The notes beneath the pieces were generated by a model. That model was not told the DNA's origin. It saw only the letters and a program-made list of their open reading frames with translations, and searched no databases. The position numbers and the translations under genes were made by a program. DNA of 39,641 nucleotides from Gammaproteobacteria bacterium (lineage in GTDB: Bacteria; Pseudomonadota; Gammaproteobacteria; SZUA-229), in the NCBI GenBank assembly GCA_029881035.1, contig JAOUNI010000022.1, positions 1 to 39,641 of the forward strand. Reading direction: 5' to 3'. Shown piece by piece: positions 23,863 through 31,425 of this stretch; the first letter of the stretch is position 1; the number at the start of each line of letters is the position of its first letter.

Positions 23863-25316
23863 TGGATATGATCACACTGTTAAATGATCCGAACTCTGAA
23901 AAAATATTACAGCTCGAAATTGACGGCACGCATTATTTATCGGACACAGCTTACTATTCCGAGCCAACCGACACACCGGCTAATCAGCCTTATGCGCCGG
24001 TCATTGCTCAGGGTGGTATTCCGAGTTACCGCCGCCGCATACAGGAGCTATGGGGTGGACGCTCACTAGCGAGCTGGGGCGAAGTTTCTCTGGCGAGTGA
24101 AATCGTTAATGGTGTTGATTTTTCTACCACCAGTATTCGCGGCAAACTGGTCGAGGGTTTTGTCACCGGCAAACGCAACCTGGTGGCGCTGGCTGATCGT
24201 TTGCAAATTATAAAAGGCGTGATCGGCTCTAAAAGCGTGAATGCGGACGGCGGTATTAGTTTTGATGTGATCGATGATCAATCAAAATTTCAGGCCACTG
24301 AGTTTCCACCAAACCGTTACGATTCAGCCACGGAGGTCGCGGGGTTTCCGGTAGCCAATCACGGCTTGAGTAAACCGGTTTGCCTGGGCCGTTGCAAAAA
24401 CGTACCCGCTACCTTAGTCGATGCAGGCACGTGGACTTACCAGGTGAATGATCCCGCCACGGGTTCGATCAATGCAATCTCTGCCGTGTACGATAACGGT
24501 GTCGTGGTCTCGACCAGTTCGATTGATCTGGTCAATGGAAAATTCACACTCACTTCTGCGCCGGTCGGTATTGTTACCGCTGATGTGGACGGTGTTAAAG
24601 ATGGCGCGACATGGTTATCAACCACCACGCTGATCGTTGACTGGTTGGCGCGTAATTATGGTGGCGTCGCTGGTGCTGATGTCGATATTTCAGGTCTGCC
24701 GTCTGGTGTTGTTGGTATTTTTTTAAATTCATCTACCACGCTCGATACCGTTATCACCAGTTTGTTGCAGGGCTGTTTGGGGTGGTGGCAATTTTCATCC
24801 ACGGGCCAGCTCCGTGTTCGTCAGATTTCCGCGCCTGTTTCGGGCGGAAAAATCTTTAATGAAAAAAAACAGTTATCAGAATTAGTTTTTACTGAAGACG
24901 ACGAACTCTATTGGTCGGTGCCGTTGTTGTATCAACGCAACTGGCAGCGATTAGAGCCTGCGTCGTCTGTGGCAGCGAATCAGGCAACCTGGTTGCGCTC
25001 AGAAGGTTATGAATCACGTACTGAAGATGCAGCCATCCTCGCTGCTTACGATTATGCGAGCACAGCTTCACGGCTCGAAACTTACTTTGACGTTAAGGCT
25101 GACGCTGAAACGGTAGGCACTTTGGCGCTCGCTATGTTTGGCGTGCCGCGTTATCGGACTGTAGTCGATCTACCACTCACGGCTCCGTTAACTCAGCTGG
25201 GTGATTCAATAGAGTTTCAGGATGCGGGGATTTTTGATGGCGATTATTTAGCGATTGGCTTAACTGATGAATGGGATGAAGAGCTCCCGGTTGTTAAAGC
25301 GGAGGTGTGGGGATAA
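23862..25316 (+). CDS. Tail tip / distal tail protein
   Basis: A 484-residue beta-rich protein following the tape measure, where phages of this type encode baseplate hub or distal tail proteins. Visible parts are an N-terminal domain (ILQLEIDGTHYLSDTAYYSEP, SYRRRIQELWGGRSLASWGEVSLA), a middle with VDFSTTSIRGKLVEGFVTGKRNLVALADR, a domain near 280-330 (TTLDTVITSLLQGCLGWWQFSSTGQLRVRQI) and a C-terminal TLALAMFGVPRYRTVVDLPL segment. The exact equivalent in lambda or T5 cannot be named from sequence. It overlaps the tape measure stop (TAATG). Confidence 0.7.
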   Translation: MDMITLLNDPNSEKILQLEIDGTHYLSDTAYYSEPTDTPANQPYAPVIAQGGIPSYRRRIQELWGGRSLASWGEVSLASEIVNGVDFSTTSIRGKLVEGFVTGKRNLVALADRLQIIKGVIGSKSVNADGGISFDVIDDQSKFQATEFPPNRYDSATEVAGFPVANHGLSKPVCLGRCKNVPATLVDAGTWTYQVNDPATGSINAISAVYDNGVVVSTSSIDLVNGKFTLTSAPVGIVTADVDGVKDGATWLSTTTLIVDWLARNYGGVAGADVDISGLPSGVVGIFLNSSTTLDTVITSLLQGCLGWWQFSSTGQLRVRQISAPVSGGKIFNEKKQLSELVFTEDDELYWSVPLLYQRNWQRLEPASSVAANQATWLRSEGYESRTEDAAILAAYDYASTASRLETYFDVKADAETVGTLALAMFGVPRYRTVVDLPLTAPLTQLGDSIEFQDAGIFDGDYLAIGLTDEWDEELPVVKAEVWG

Positions 25317-26200
25317 TGGCTATCGATAAAACAAAGCACGTTATTTTTATGGCTGACAATATGCTGGATCGGGCAACCGCGCTCACGGCTTCGTCAGAGG
25401 TTGCGTCGTTACCAGTAACCAATTTGCAAAATCATCAGCGCACAGAATTGTTTCGCACCGATGGCAACGTCGCGGGGCAGGTGGATATTGATATAACACT
25501 GAATGCTAGCGAAGGCAGCGTCGGCGGGTTAGCGGTTGTTGATCATAATTTATCATTGGCCGGTTCAATTCGCATACAGGCATGGACTGATGCTCACGAC
25601 GGTGCTGCGCAAGTGGTGGATGAAATTATTCAGCCGTATGCGCCGATATATGCTTTTGGTGATGGTGTTTTTGGTGAAGGTCTCTTTGGCGGTTATGCAT
25701 CTCTGGGGCCGTTCAGTTCGTATTCGCCACGCTCATATCTACGCGTAATTTCATTTTTACAACTCGTTGCTGTTATTGATGCCGACTACTGGCGCGTGAC
25801 ATTGATTGATTCAACGCTGGATTATATTCAATGTGGTCGTTTATTTATTGGTGAAGTGTGGCAACCAGAAACCAATTATTCATGGAGCAGCAAACTGTCT
25901 CGCAAACCGGAATCAAAAAAGCGTCGTAGTCGTGGAGGGCAGGATTATGGTAATCCGAAGCCTGGTCGTATGGCGCTGGAATTCAATCTTGACTGGTTGC
26001 AGCTCAACGATCAGCAACGGCTTTGGGCTGCTTATCTTTATGTGGAATCGGACACGCCGGTCATTGTAATTCAGAAACCCGATACCGATTCGTTTGACCG
26101 TGAATTGCGGTCACTCTATTGCACATTCGACGGACTTAGTGTCGAGGCCGCGTTCGAGGGTAATCATCGTTCATCTATTAAACTTATTGAGGCATTGTAA
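25316..26200 (+). CDS. Tail tip protein
   Basis: A 294-residue protein. It starts with AIDKTKHVIFMADNMLDRATALTASS and has a jelly-roll-like middle (GQVDIDITLNASEGSVGGLAVVDHN) and a repetitive YAFGDGVFGEGLFGGYASLGPFSSY element near 110-135. A basic stretch (SRKPESKKRRSRGG) lies near 200. It follows the distal tail gene in a single cluster, so a baseplate or tail-tip role is likely. The ATG at 25316 overlaps the previous stop and has GGAGGTGTGGGG upstream. An in-frame GTG at 25307 is less likely. Confidence 0.65.
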   Translation: MAIDKTKHVIFMADNMLDRATALTASSEVASLPVTNLQNHQRTELFRTDGNVAGQVDIDITLNASEGSVGGLAVVDHNLSLAGSIRIQAWTDAHDGAAQVVDEIIQPYAPIYAFGDGVFGEGLFGGYASLGPFSSYSPRSYLRVISFLQLVAVIDADYWRVTLIDSTLDYIQCGRLFIGEVWQPETNYSWSSKLSRKPESKKRRSRGGQDYGNPKPGRMALEFNLDWLQLNDQQRLWAAYLYVESDTPVIVIQKPDTDSFDRELRSLYCTFDGLSVEAAFEGNHRSSIKLIEAL

Positions 26201-26202
26201 AA

Positions 26203-26955
26203 ATGGCTGATACACCTACTGATAATTTTAGCATTGTAAAACCTGAGATTGGTGTCGGTGGTCACGGCCCTAAAGTTCATACATTTTTGGACAAAATAGA
26301 CAGCGAACTGCTTTCTATTTTTGTGATGGGCCAGCTTTCTGTCATCGACAAAGACCTCACCGCGCCACCCGGCTCACCGGCTGATCGTGATGTTTATATC
26401 GTTGCGGCAGGAGCAACCGGTGCATGGGCAGGTCTCGATGGCGACGTCGTAGTGTGGAGCGCAGGCGCGGCGGCGTGGGCAACCTTAACGCCGCTCGAAG
26501 GCTGGTTGGCGTGGGTCGTTGATGAGGGGGTTGAGTATCGTCATGATGGGGCGGCTTGGGTAGCGATAACCCTGTCCGGTATATGGACGCCAGTTGTTTA
26601 CAGCGGAGCCAATGTAGCTGTTCTATCTTCGTCAGGGGGGCGTTATCGCTACTCCGGAAAGAAGTGTTTTGTTTCCTTTAACTTCACCATGACAAGCAAA
26701 AACGGTATGTCCGGCACTATTTCAGTTAGTGGGTTTCCTCTTACGCCAGATGTAACATACGCGCCTTATCCCATTTTTTCGACAGAGTACGCCGGTGCCA
26801 ATTTGGCGTTGGGGAGTCACCTGGTGGCTAGCATGGCAATAGGTGGGGGTATTACTTTTCGCTATATTAATAATACCGGTGGCGGAAATGTTACTGATGC
26901 AATGATTACAGATACTTTAACTGGATATTTTAGGGGAGAGATACTTTTACCATGA
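26203..26955 (+). CDS. Tail fibre / receptor-binding protein with DUF2793-like domain
   Basis: A 250-residue protein. Residues 50-120 carry the DUF2793-like pattern (APPGSPADRDVYIVAAGATGAWAGLDGDVVVWSAGAAAWATL, then GWLAWVVDEGVEYRHDGAAW) often found in tail fibres. The C-terminal half (about 130-250) is beta-rich (YSGKKCFVSFNFTMTSKNGMSGTISVSGFPL) and may be the receptor-binding tip. It is the last structural gene. No chaperone or enzymatic domain is visible, so host-range determination probably lies here. Confidence 0.7.
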   Translation: MADTPTDNFSIVKPEIGVGGHGPKVHTFLDKIDSELLSIFVMGQLSVIDKDLTAPPGSPADRDVYIVAAGATGAWAGLDGDVVVWSAGAAAWATLTPLEGWLAWVVDEGVEYRHDGAAWVAITLSGIWTPVVYSGANVAVLSSSGGRYRYSGKKCFVSFNFTMTSKNGMSGTISVSGFPLTPDVTYAPYPIFSTEYAGANLALGSHLVASMAIGGGITFRYINNTGGGNVTDAMITDTLTGYFRGEILLP

Positions 26956-27362
26956 TCTCAACCACAAACTACCTGTCACAAACCCAGTCCTTACTTGATT
27001 TAGACGAGTACACGGACGGCTGCACAACACCGTTTAAAACATTCATCCATAGATGGTTAAAGAAATCGCGCGTACTCTGCGCGGCGCATGACTTTGGTGG
27101 GCGGGGTTTAATTAAAGGTGTTCGTCCTGGTTGGCACAACAATTTGCACACGCTGATTGCTCACTGGTCGCAGCCAGCGCCGATCTATTGGGTATGGGGT
27201 TCAGTAGTTGCTTTTTTTACTTTGTTTTGGGCCGTGTGGCATCATGATTGGGGGATCAATTTTTTTGACCTTGTTGGTTTTCATGTTTTTCTTTTAATGA
27301 TTATTGCTGTTTGTTTATTGGTTAAATACAAGCTGCTGATATTAAGTTGGGGTTGGGTTTAA
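26952..27362 (+). CDS. Two-TM membrane protein at end of late operon
   Basis: A 136-residue protein. The N-terminal half is soluble and contains CAAHDFGGRG (about 43-52) and HNNLHTLIAHW. Two membrane segments follow (about 77-95 and 103-128). It starts inside the fibre stop codon (ATGA) and stops four bases before the convergent integrase gene. A role in host envelope modification, superinfection exclusion or lysis is possible, but no family was recognised. Confidence 0.6.
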   Translation: MISTTNYLSQTQSLLDLDEYTDGCTTPFKTFIHRWLKKSRVLCAAHDFGGRGLIKGVRPGWHNNLHTLIAHWSQPAPIYWVWGSVVAFFTLFWAVWHHDWGINFFDLVGFHVFLLMIIAVCLLVKYKLLILSWGWV

Positions 27363-27366
27363 TAAA

Positions 27367-28332
27367 TCAATCCAACTTAGCCGCAATCTCTTCCGCGCTC
27401 GGGTTGTAATAAATCATCAAGCTCTTTGGATCTCGGTGGCCGACCATGCGCGCTAGATCGAGAACGTGCAGCTTCTGCGCTAATCGGGTCAACGCTTCGT
27501 GGCGCGAATCGTGAAAGGTCATATCTTTGATGCCGGTCTCAATTCGTGCCTTTCTAAATGTGGATGAAAGCACGCCGCTGCTAATGTCGAGCCGGTGATC
27601 GGGTAGGCGCTGAAACAACTCAACCGCGCGGCTGGTCAAAGGTACGTCGCGCCGGTCACTATTCTTCGTGTCGATCAAAGACACAAAGCGTTTTTCAGGA
27701 AACACCTTGTCGCTGTCCAGGCTAAGCAGTTCACCCGCGCGCATAGCTGTTTCAATCGCAATCAACCAGGCATAAGCCGTCACCTGTTTTTTATTCTCAG
27801 GCGGCTGGCCCTCAACATAACCGAGCTGCTTCAACATGGTCTCGATCTCATCAGGTAGTACACGCCGGAATCGATGCTTCGGCGTCGTTGGTGCTGCTAC
27901 GCCTTTCATTGGGTTAACCTCCAGCCATCCCCATTCCTTGCGCGCGATCTCAAACACAGACCGCAGCAAATTCATTTCACGCTTCACCGTACCTGATGCC
28001 ACCTTCCTCAACGCCGCGTCACGCCATTTAGCGATATCCGACGTCTCTATTTTATTCATGGGCAAAGCAATAAACTGGATCTCTTTCTCAAGTTTATGCA
28101 AACGAATCGCCTCCCAGCGCGCCCCTTTTTTCGTTGGCGATACCTCCTTTGCATATCGTTTTAACGCCGCCAACATCGAATGCGCACCAGTACCAGCATC
28201 AACACCATTCAGCTCCTGCTCAACCGCCCAATCACGACACGCCGTTTTAGTATCAAACGTAGCAGACCGCCGTGCACCATCGATGCAAACCTCAACCCTC
28301 CACTTCTTCCCGCGCTTCCTGTATGCAGCCAT
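27367..28332 (-). CDS. int: Tyrosine integrase
   Basis: A protein of about 321 residues. The N-terminal domain has a basic DNA-binding start (AAYRKRGKKWRVEVCIDGARRSA, the arm-binding type), the core-binding domain covers about 55-150, and the catalytic domain has all expected residues. These are Arg in AMRAGELL (about 198), Lys in TKNSDRRDVPL (about 223), His-x-x-Arg in FHDSRHEALTRL (about 274-277), His in MVGHRD (about 299) and Tyr in MIYYNPS (about 308-309). It inserts the phage at attP, which lies just upstream of the gene. ATG at 28332 is preferred over TTG at 28338. It is convergent with the late operon. Confidence 0.93.
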   Translation of the reverse strand: MAAYRKRGKKWRVEVCIDGARRSATFDTKTACRDWAVEQELNGVDAGTGAHSMLAALKRYAKEVSPTKKGARWEAIRLHKLEKEIQFIALPMNKIETSDIAKWRDAALRKVASGTVKREMNLLRSVFEIARKEWGWLEVNPMKGVAAPTTPKHRFRRVLPDEIETMLKQLGYVEGQPPENKKQVTAYAWLIAIETAMRAGELLSLDSDKVFPEKRFVSLIDTKNSDRRDVPLTSRAVELFQRLPDHRLDISSGVLSSTFRKARIETGIKDMTFHDSRHEALTRLAQKLHVLDLARMVGHRDPKSLMIYYNPSAEEIAAKLD

Positions 28333-28347
28333 AATCAATACCCATGT

Positions 28348-28390
28348 TTGGCGTAAATTCTGGCGTAAAGTGTGCGGGAACGGGCGTAAA
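28348..28390. repeat. Integrase arm-type sites, left of attP core
   Basis: GGCGTAAATT (28350-28359), GGCGTAAAG (28362-28370) and GGCGTAAAT (28383-28391) recur here. The first two are a tandem pair. Matching copies lie beyond the core at 28567-28586. They resemble arm-binding sites of tyrosine integrases. Confidence 0.6.
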
Positions 28391-28510
28391 TAATCAAGTT
28401 TAGCGGGTTGCAGCGTAGTTATGCGGGAGTTAGCGGAAAGCGTAACCGATTGAAAAACAAATAAAAATCATGCTTTTCAGTAGGTTATAAAAGTTGAGTG
28501 TTTTTTGAGG

Positions 28511-28526
28511 TGGTGCCCAGGAGAGG
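28511..28526 (-). other. attP: Probable attP core (tRNA 3' end identity)
   Basis: The minus strand reads CCTCTCCTGGGCACCA, which has the form of a tRNA 3' end: five bases of T-stem, a seven-base acceptor strand (CCTGGGC), discriminator A and CCA. The bacterial site would be a tRNA gene whose 5' acceptor strand is GCCCAGG. The core sits between two sets of GGCGTAAA repeats and between int and xis, as expected for attP. The tRNA type is not determined. Confidence 0.72.
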
Positions 28527-28564
28527 CATAACAACTATTAAATAAATCAGTTAGTTATAATTGC

Positions 28565-28586
28565 TTGGCGTAAATTTGGCGTAGAT
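28565..28586. repeat. Integrase arm-type sites, right of attP core
   Basis: TTGGCGTAAATT (28565-28576) overlaps TTGGCGTAGAT (28576-28586). They are the same motif and phase (about 11 bases) as the pair at 28350-28370 and are in the same orientation. Confidence 0.6.
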
Positions 28587-28799
28587 TTATCGACCGTTGT
28601 TGTTGATCCAGTTCAGCATGTCTTCTTTTTTCCAGCGTTTTAGGCTGCCCATTATGCGGGGGTTTAGTGGTTGTGGAAAGCCGGTTCTTTTGACGAGGCG
28701 CTCAAGTACCTGGCGTTTGCTGCATCGTAATAATTCGGCTACTTCGTCCGGTGTGAGTAGTTCTATTTCTGTGGTTGTTTGTTGGGTGCTGGGGTTCAT
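28587..28799 (-). CDS. xis: Excisionase-like winged-helix protein
   Basis: A 70-residue DNA-binding protein of the MerR/AlpA-like excisionase type. It has LLTPDEVAELLRCSKRQVLERLVKRTGFPQPLNPRIMGSLKRWKKEDMLNWI at about 14-66, including the helix-turn-helix and the wing. It directs integrase toward excision. It lies immediately beside attP and follows SSB in the leftward operon, so it would be made after induction. AGGA is eight bases before the ATG. Confidence 0.85.
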   Translation of the reverse strand: MNPSTQQTTTEIELLTPDEVAELLRCSKRQVLERLVKRTGFPQPLNPRIMGSLKRWKKEDMLNWINNNGR

Positions 28800-28807
28800 G
28801 GTGGTTC

Positions 28808-29626
28808 CTATTTTTTTATAACGGTTCTGGTGCCGTTGGTTTCTTTGCTTACGATGCTGTTGCTGGCCATGATGTCGAGCAGCTGGGCGGCGTGGGCGTA
28901 GGTTGTTTTTAATTTTTTATGCAGGCCGTCGGTGGTGACTATTTGCTGTGCCGTGACTATGGCAACGGCTTCGTCATACACTGGATCGGTTTTGCCTGTT
29001 GCTATTACTGTTCGACTGCCGTCTGGGTTTAGGTCGCTGATTATGCCGTCGGTTTCCATTGTTTCAATTAGTCGGGCGGCTCTGTTGTAGCCGACTTTCA
29101 GGTGGCGCTGCAGGCCTGATATGGTTGCTGAGTTTTGTTCTCTGACAAATTCGACTGCCGCGTCATAGAGTGCGTCGGGTTCACCATTATTGCTTTCACC
29201 CTGGCTAGCTGTGTGGCTGCTGGTGGCTTGATTAGCTACTGGCTCAGCGGTTGGCTCGGTTGTGTAGTCGGGTAACGCTCTGAGCGTGTCAGTGCCTTTG
29301 TTGTCGAGTTTTTGTATAGCGTATGCCCGGATCTCGGTGAAGTATCTTTTTACGCCGTTGTCCATCCAGTCTCGGGTGCGCTTGCTGCCTCTGGTGTAGA
29401 TGAGGTTGCCTTTGCGCATGTACTGATAAGCGTGTTCGGCTTGTTGGTTGAAAAGTTTGACGACGTGCCACTCAACTTCTTCGATGTATTTACCTGATTG
29501 TTTACTGGTGTAGCTTTCATCGGTGACGACCAGTAGTTTGCAGACGGCACTACCATTTGGGTTGCGACGGATTTCCGGGTCTTTGGTTAGAGTGCCGATG
29601 ATTTGTATATCGTTAAGGCTTGGCAT
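28808..29626 (-). CDS. ssb: SSB fused to two FtsK-gamma-like winged helices
   Basis: A 272-residue fusion. Residues 1-110 form a single-strand DNA-binding OB fold (MPSLNDIQIIGTLTKDPEIRRNPNG, VEWHVVKLF, YMRKGNLIYTRGSKRTRDW). A Pro/Thr/Ser linker spans 111-150. Two winged helices follow, 152-197 (ALYDAAVEFVREQNSATISG, NRAARLIETMETDGIIS) and 215-262 (PVYDEAVAIVTAQQIVTTDG, HAAQLLDIMASNSIVS). They resemble the FtsK gamma domain that reads KOPS sequences; the first is much closer to the family. The start at 29626 is two bases after the previous stop. Its usual acidic SSB tip is absent, replaced by VIKK. Confidence 0.82.
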   Translation of the reverse strand: MPSLNDIQIIGTLTKDPEIRRNPNGSAVCKLLVVTDESYTSKQSGKYIEEVEWHVVKLFNQQAEHAYQYMRKGNLIYTRGSKRTRDWMDNGVKRYFTEIRAYAIQKLDNKGTDTLRALPDYTTEPTAEPVANQATSSHTASQGESNNGEPDALYDAAVEFVREQNSATISGLQRHLKVGYNRAARLIETMETDGIISDLNPDGSRTVIATGKTDPVYDEAVAIVTAQQIVTTDGLHKKLKTTYAHAAQLLDIMASNSIVSKETNGTRTVIKK

Positions 29627-29628
29627 GG

Positions 29629-29886
29629 TTAAGCAACCTTGTAACCGAAGTGCTCTTCGGCGCATTCTTTGCAATAGAAAACGCCGCAATATAAACAACG
29701 GTACATATAAAGGTAATTAACTAGCTTGAGACATCCGCACCGTATTTTCGTATGTACTAGCGGTATGTTGTCTTTCTCCTGCAGCTTGATAAATTTAATT
29801 TGTTCATGCATCCATTTAAGTTTTTGCTCACGCTGCTCAGGTGTGGCGTTACTCTTATAGGTAGGCAGCTTTGCTGCTGTATCCAT
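29629..29886 (-). CDS. Small zinc-ribbon protein
   Basis: An 85-residue protein with a helical N-terminus (TPEQREQKLKWMHEQIKFIKLQEKD). A cysteine-rich C-terminal half follows: CGC at 50-52, then CLYC, CKEC and EHFG, which could bind one or two zinc ions. It is tightly packed between the endolysin-like and SSB genes. The function is not known. Confidence 0.65.
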   Translation of the reverse strand: MDTAAKLPTYKSNATPEQREQKLKWMHEQIKFIKLQEKDNIPLVHTKIRCGCLKLVNYLYMYRCLYCGVFYCKECAEEHFGYKVA

Positions 29887-29888
29887 GT

Positions 29889-30362
29889 TTACACCTCAAT
29901 CAGTTCGATGTGTGGTAGATCGTCAAAGGTCTGGTCGCGGTAGTCGCCGTCGCCATCCCAGTCGGCTCCGAGTCGGAGATCGAAATTAGCCTCTATATCT
30001 GGGAAGTTTTTGCACATTTGCGACCAGGTGAAGCGGAATAGGGCGATTACTTCATAAAATTTCACGCGCTCCTTCCAGTCGAGATCACGCGTTTTGGTTG
30101 TCTGGCCTTTGAGGTCTCCCCAGCCTTCAGGTATTGGGTACGGTGCAACGTCTACGGCCATTGATGGGTAACTGTTATGTTTACTTTGTGGCCATTGTTT
30201 GGTGCTGTTGCCTTTTTTAAAGGCGTCGGTCTGTTCTGTCTCGGTGCGGTGGCCGACCAGGATGGTGATGTCGTGATGTTTGACTACGCGCTGGCAGAGT
30301 TCCTGTAATACTGGGTGACAGGTGTCGAGCTTACGTCTTGAGCTGGGGCCGAAGTCGGGCAT
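29889..30362 (-). CDS. M15 peptidase endolysin (L-Ala-D-Glu/VanY type)
   Basis: A 157-residue zinc peptidase that cuts the peptide of peptidoglycan, like the T5 endolysin. The motifs are GHRTETEQTDAFKKGNSTKQWPQ (37-59), the zinc ligands His62 and Asp71 in SKHNSYPSMAVDVAPYP, and the third ligand His151 in DLPHIEL. A DWDGDGDYRDQ loop (about 134-144) is the acidic, possibly calcium-binding, element known from this family. No signal peptide or anchor is present, so it needs a holin. It is encoded in the leftward early operon, far from the holin genes at 3007 and 3567. Confidence 0.88.
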   Translation of the reverse strand: MPDFGPSSRRKLDTCHPVLQELCQRVVKHHDITILVGHRTETEQTDAFKKGNSTKQWPQSKHNSYPSMAVDVAPYPIPEGWGDLKGQTTKTRDLDWKERVKFYEVIALFRFTWSQMCKNFPDIEANFDLRLGADWDGDGDYRDQTFDDLPHIELIEV

Positions 30363-30376
30363 GGTGTTATCTCCTT

Positions 30377-30658
30377 TTAATTGTTTTCTTTGATTGAGAG
30401 GTTGTAACCGGCGCAGAATGAATAAAAGGCCAGTTGCGTGTTTAGTTCCAGGTAGAACAGGGCGCTGAATTCGTCTTCATCGGTTTCAAGATGGAAGTCG
30501 TTGAGGTCGTTATTGATTACCCATGCCTCAAATTTATCCATCATGATTTTGATGTGGCTTTCTGTCCTGGCTTTGGTGATAGCTTTGTCTACGATTTCAG
30601 TGGGTATGGCACTCACTGGCTTGTTGTGGTCATGTCTGCTTGTGTGTGATTGGCTCAT
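30377..30658 (-). CDS. Hypothetical acidic protein
   Basis: A 93-residue, mostly helical protein with His-rich start (SQSHTSRHDHNKP), helix IVDKAITKARTESHIKIMMDKFEAW and an acidic central stretch (DFHLETDEDEFSALFYLEL). There is no membrane segment and no recognised family. It lies in the leftward early operon between the 139-aa gene and the endolysin. Confidence 0.6.
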   Translation of the reverse strand: MSQSHTSRHDHNKPVSAIPTEIVDKAITKARTESHIKIMMDKFEAWVINNDLNDFHLETDEDEFSALFYLELNTQLAFYSFCAGYNLSIKENN

Positions 30659-30673
30659 GGTGTTGGTCTCCGG

Positions 30674-31093
30674 TTATCGTTGAGGGGTTGAACGCAGCAG
30701 TTGTTGTGCGTTTTCGATGGGTAATATGTGTGGTGAGTACGGTGCTTTGTACGGTGGTTTTTTGCTGGTGAATAACAGCGTGCCGAATTCTTCATTCACC
30801 CTGTCTTCGCCGTTCCAATTTAAAATAACGTGGGTGGCTTCAAACCATTTTTTCAGGCGTTTCACCAGTGCTTCGTCTGGCTCTTTTTCGTAGTGGATGA
30901 CGATCATGTGTTTGATTCTCTTTTCAATCAGGACGGAGGCACCGAATTGTTTTTGCATGGCTTCGATAAATGGATCGGTGGCCAGCATGTTGAATAGTTC
31001 TGGACGGTTCTTTTCCATGCGCTCGATGATGTTGATGCGTTGCTCGGAGGTAATGGCACACAGGTCGATGTAACGTTGGTCAGCTGTACTCAT
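30674..31093 (-). CDS. Hypothetical protein of the leftward operon
   Basis: A 139-residue soluble protein starting at ATG 31093. GGGAG lies about nine bases upstream, and the start overlaps the stop of a small upstream frame (ATGA). Residues 45-85 include an alternating beta segment (GASVLIEKRIKHMIVIHYEKEPDEALVKRL). The C-terminus is Pro-rich (KKPPYKAPYSPHILP). No family was recognised. A longer version starting at 31141 is less likely. Confidence 0.6.
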   Translation of the reverse strand: MSTADQRYIDLCAITSEQRINIIERMEKNRPELFNMLATDPFIEAMQKQFGASVLIEKRIKHMIVIHYEKEPDEALVKRLKKWFEATHVILNWNGEDRVNEEFGTLLFTSKKPPYKAPYSPHILPIENAQQLLRSTPQR

Positions 31094-31167
31094 AATGGTT
31101 GCTCCCAGTCTTTGCGGCGTGGCTTGGTAAGAAACACCCAAAGCGCGATGATTAGTTTTTTAATCAT
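31090..31167 (-). CDS. Tiny membrane peptide (25 aa)
   Basis: A 25-residue frame, MIKKLIIALWVFLTKPRRKDWEQPL, with one short hydrophobic segment and a basic tail. Its ATG overlaps the stop of the P-loop gene and its stop overlaps the start of the next gene, both by ATGA. This three-way coupling supports translation. Small basic membrane peptides can alter the host membrane, but no role is shown. Confidence 0.5.
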   Translation of the reverse strand: MIKKLIIALWVFLTKPRRKDWEQPL

Positions 31168-31400
31168 GCTGGTGCCTGTGTTCTGTTCATGTGATCGATG
31201 GCGACGGTTATATGGATAACCGCTGCGCCATTGATGTTGAACGGTGGCATGCAGCTGGTGATCGCTAAGCCTTCATCGGGAATAAAGCTGGAGCCATCCC
31301 ATTCATCGACTACGGATTTGCAGCCGTAGAATTTCTGTAGCTGTTTGGCGTCGGCTGTTTTTCCGCTGGCCTGTTTGCCGTAGATGATAACTATGCTCAT
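31164..31400 (-). CDS. Minimal P-loop protein
   Basis: A 78-residue protein starting MSIVIIYGKQASGKTADAKQ, a clean Walker A motif (GKQASGKT, residues 8-15). An acidic VVDEWDGSS (about 29-37) could be a Walker B, and the rest is a small alpha/beta body. It is far shorter than any full P-loop NTPase, so it may bind nucleotide as part of a complex. It follows the ParB-like gene, where a ParA would be expected. The start at 31400 has CGGAG upstream. Confidence 0.6.
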   Translation of the reverse strand: MSIVIIYGKQASGKTADAKQLQKFYGCKSVVDEWDGSSFIPDEGLAITSCMPPFNINGAAVIHITVAIDHMNRTQAPA

Positions 31401-31425
31401 GGGTTGGCTCCGGTTGGTGGTTGGT

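Noticed and set aside
27836..28393. Long open frame on the plus strand opposite the integrase
   Set aside because: It is a shadow of the integrase, which has all catalytic residues.
30674..31141. Longer N-terminus for the 139-aa protein
   Set aside because: The extra 16 residues overlap the 25-aa coupled frame, and the ATG at 31093 has a good ribosome-binding site and an ATGA junction.
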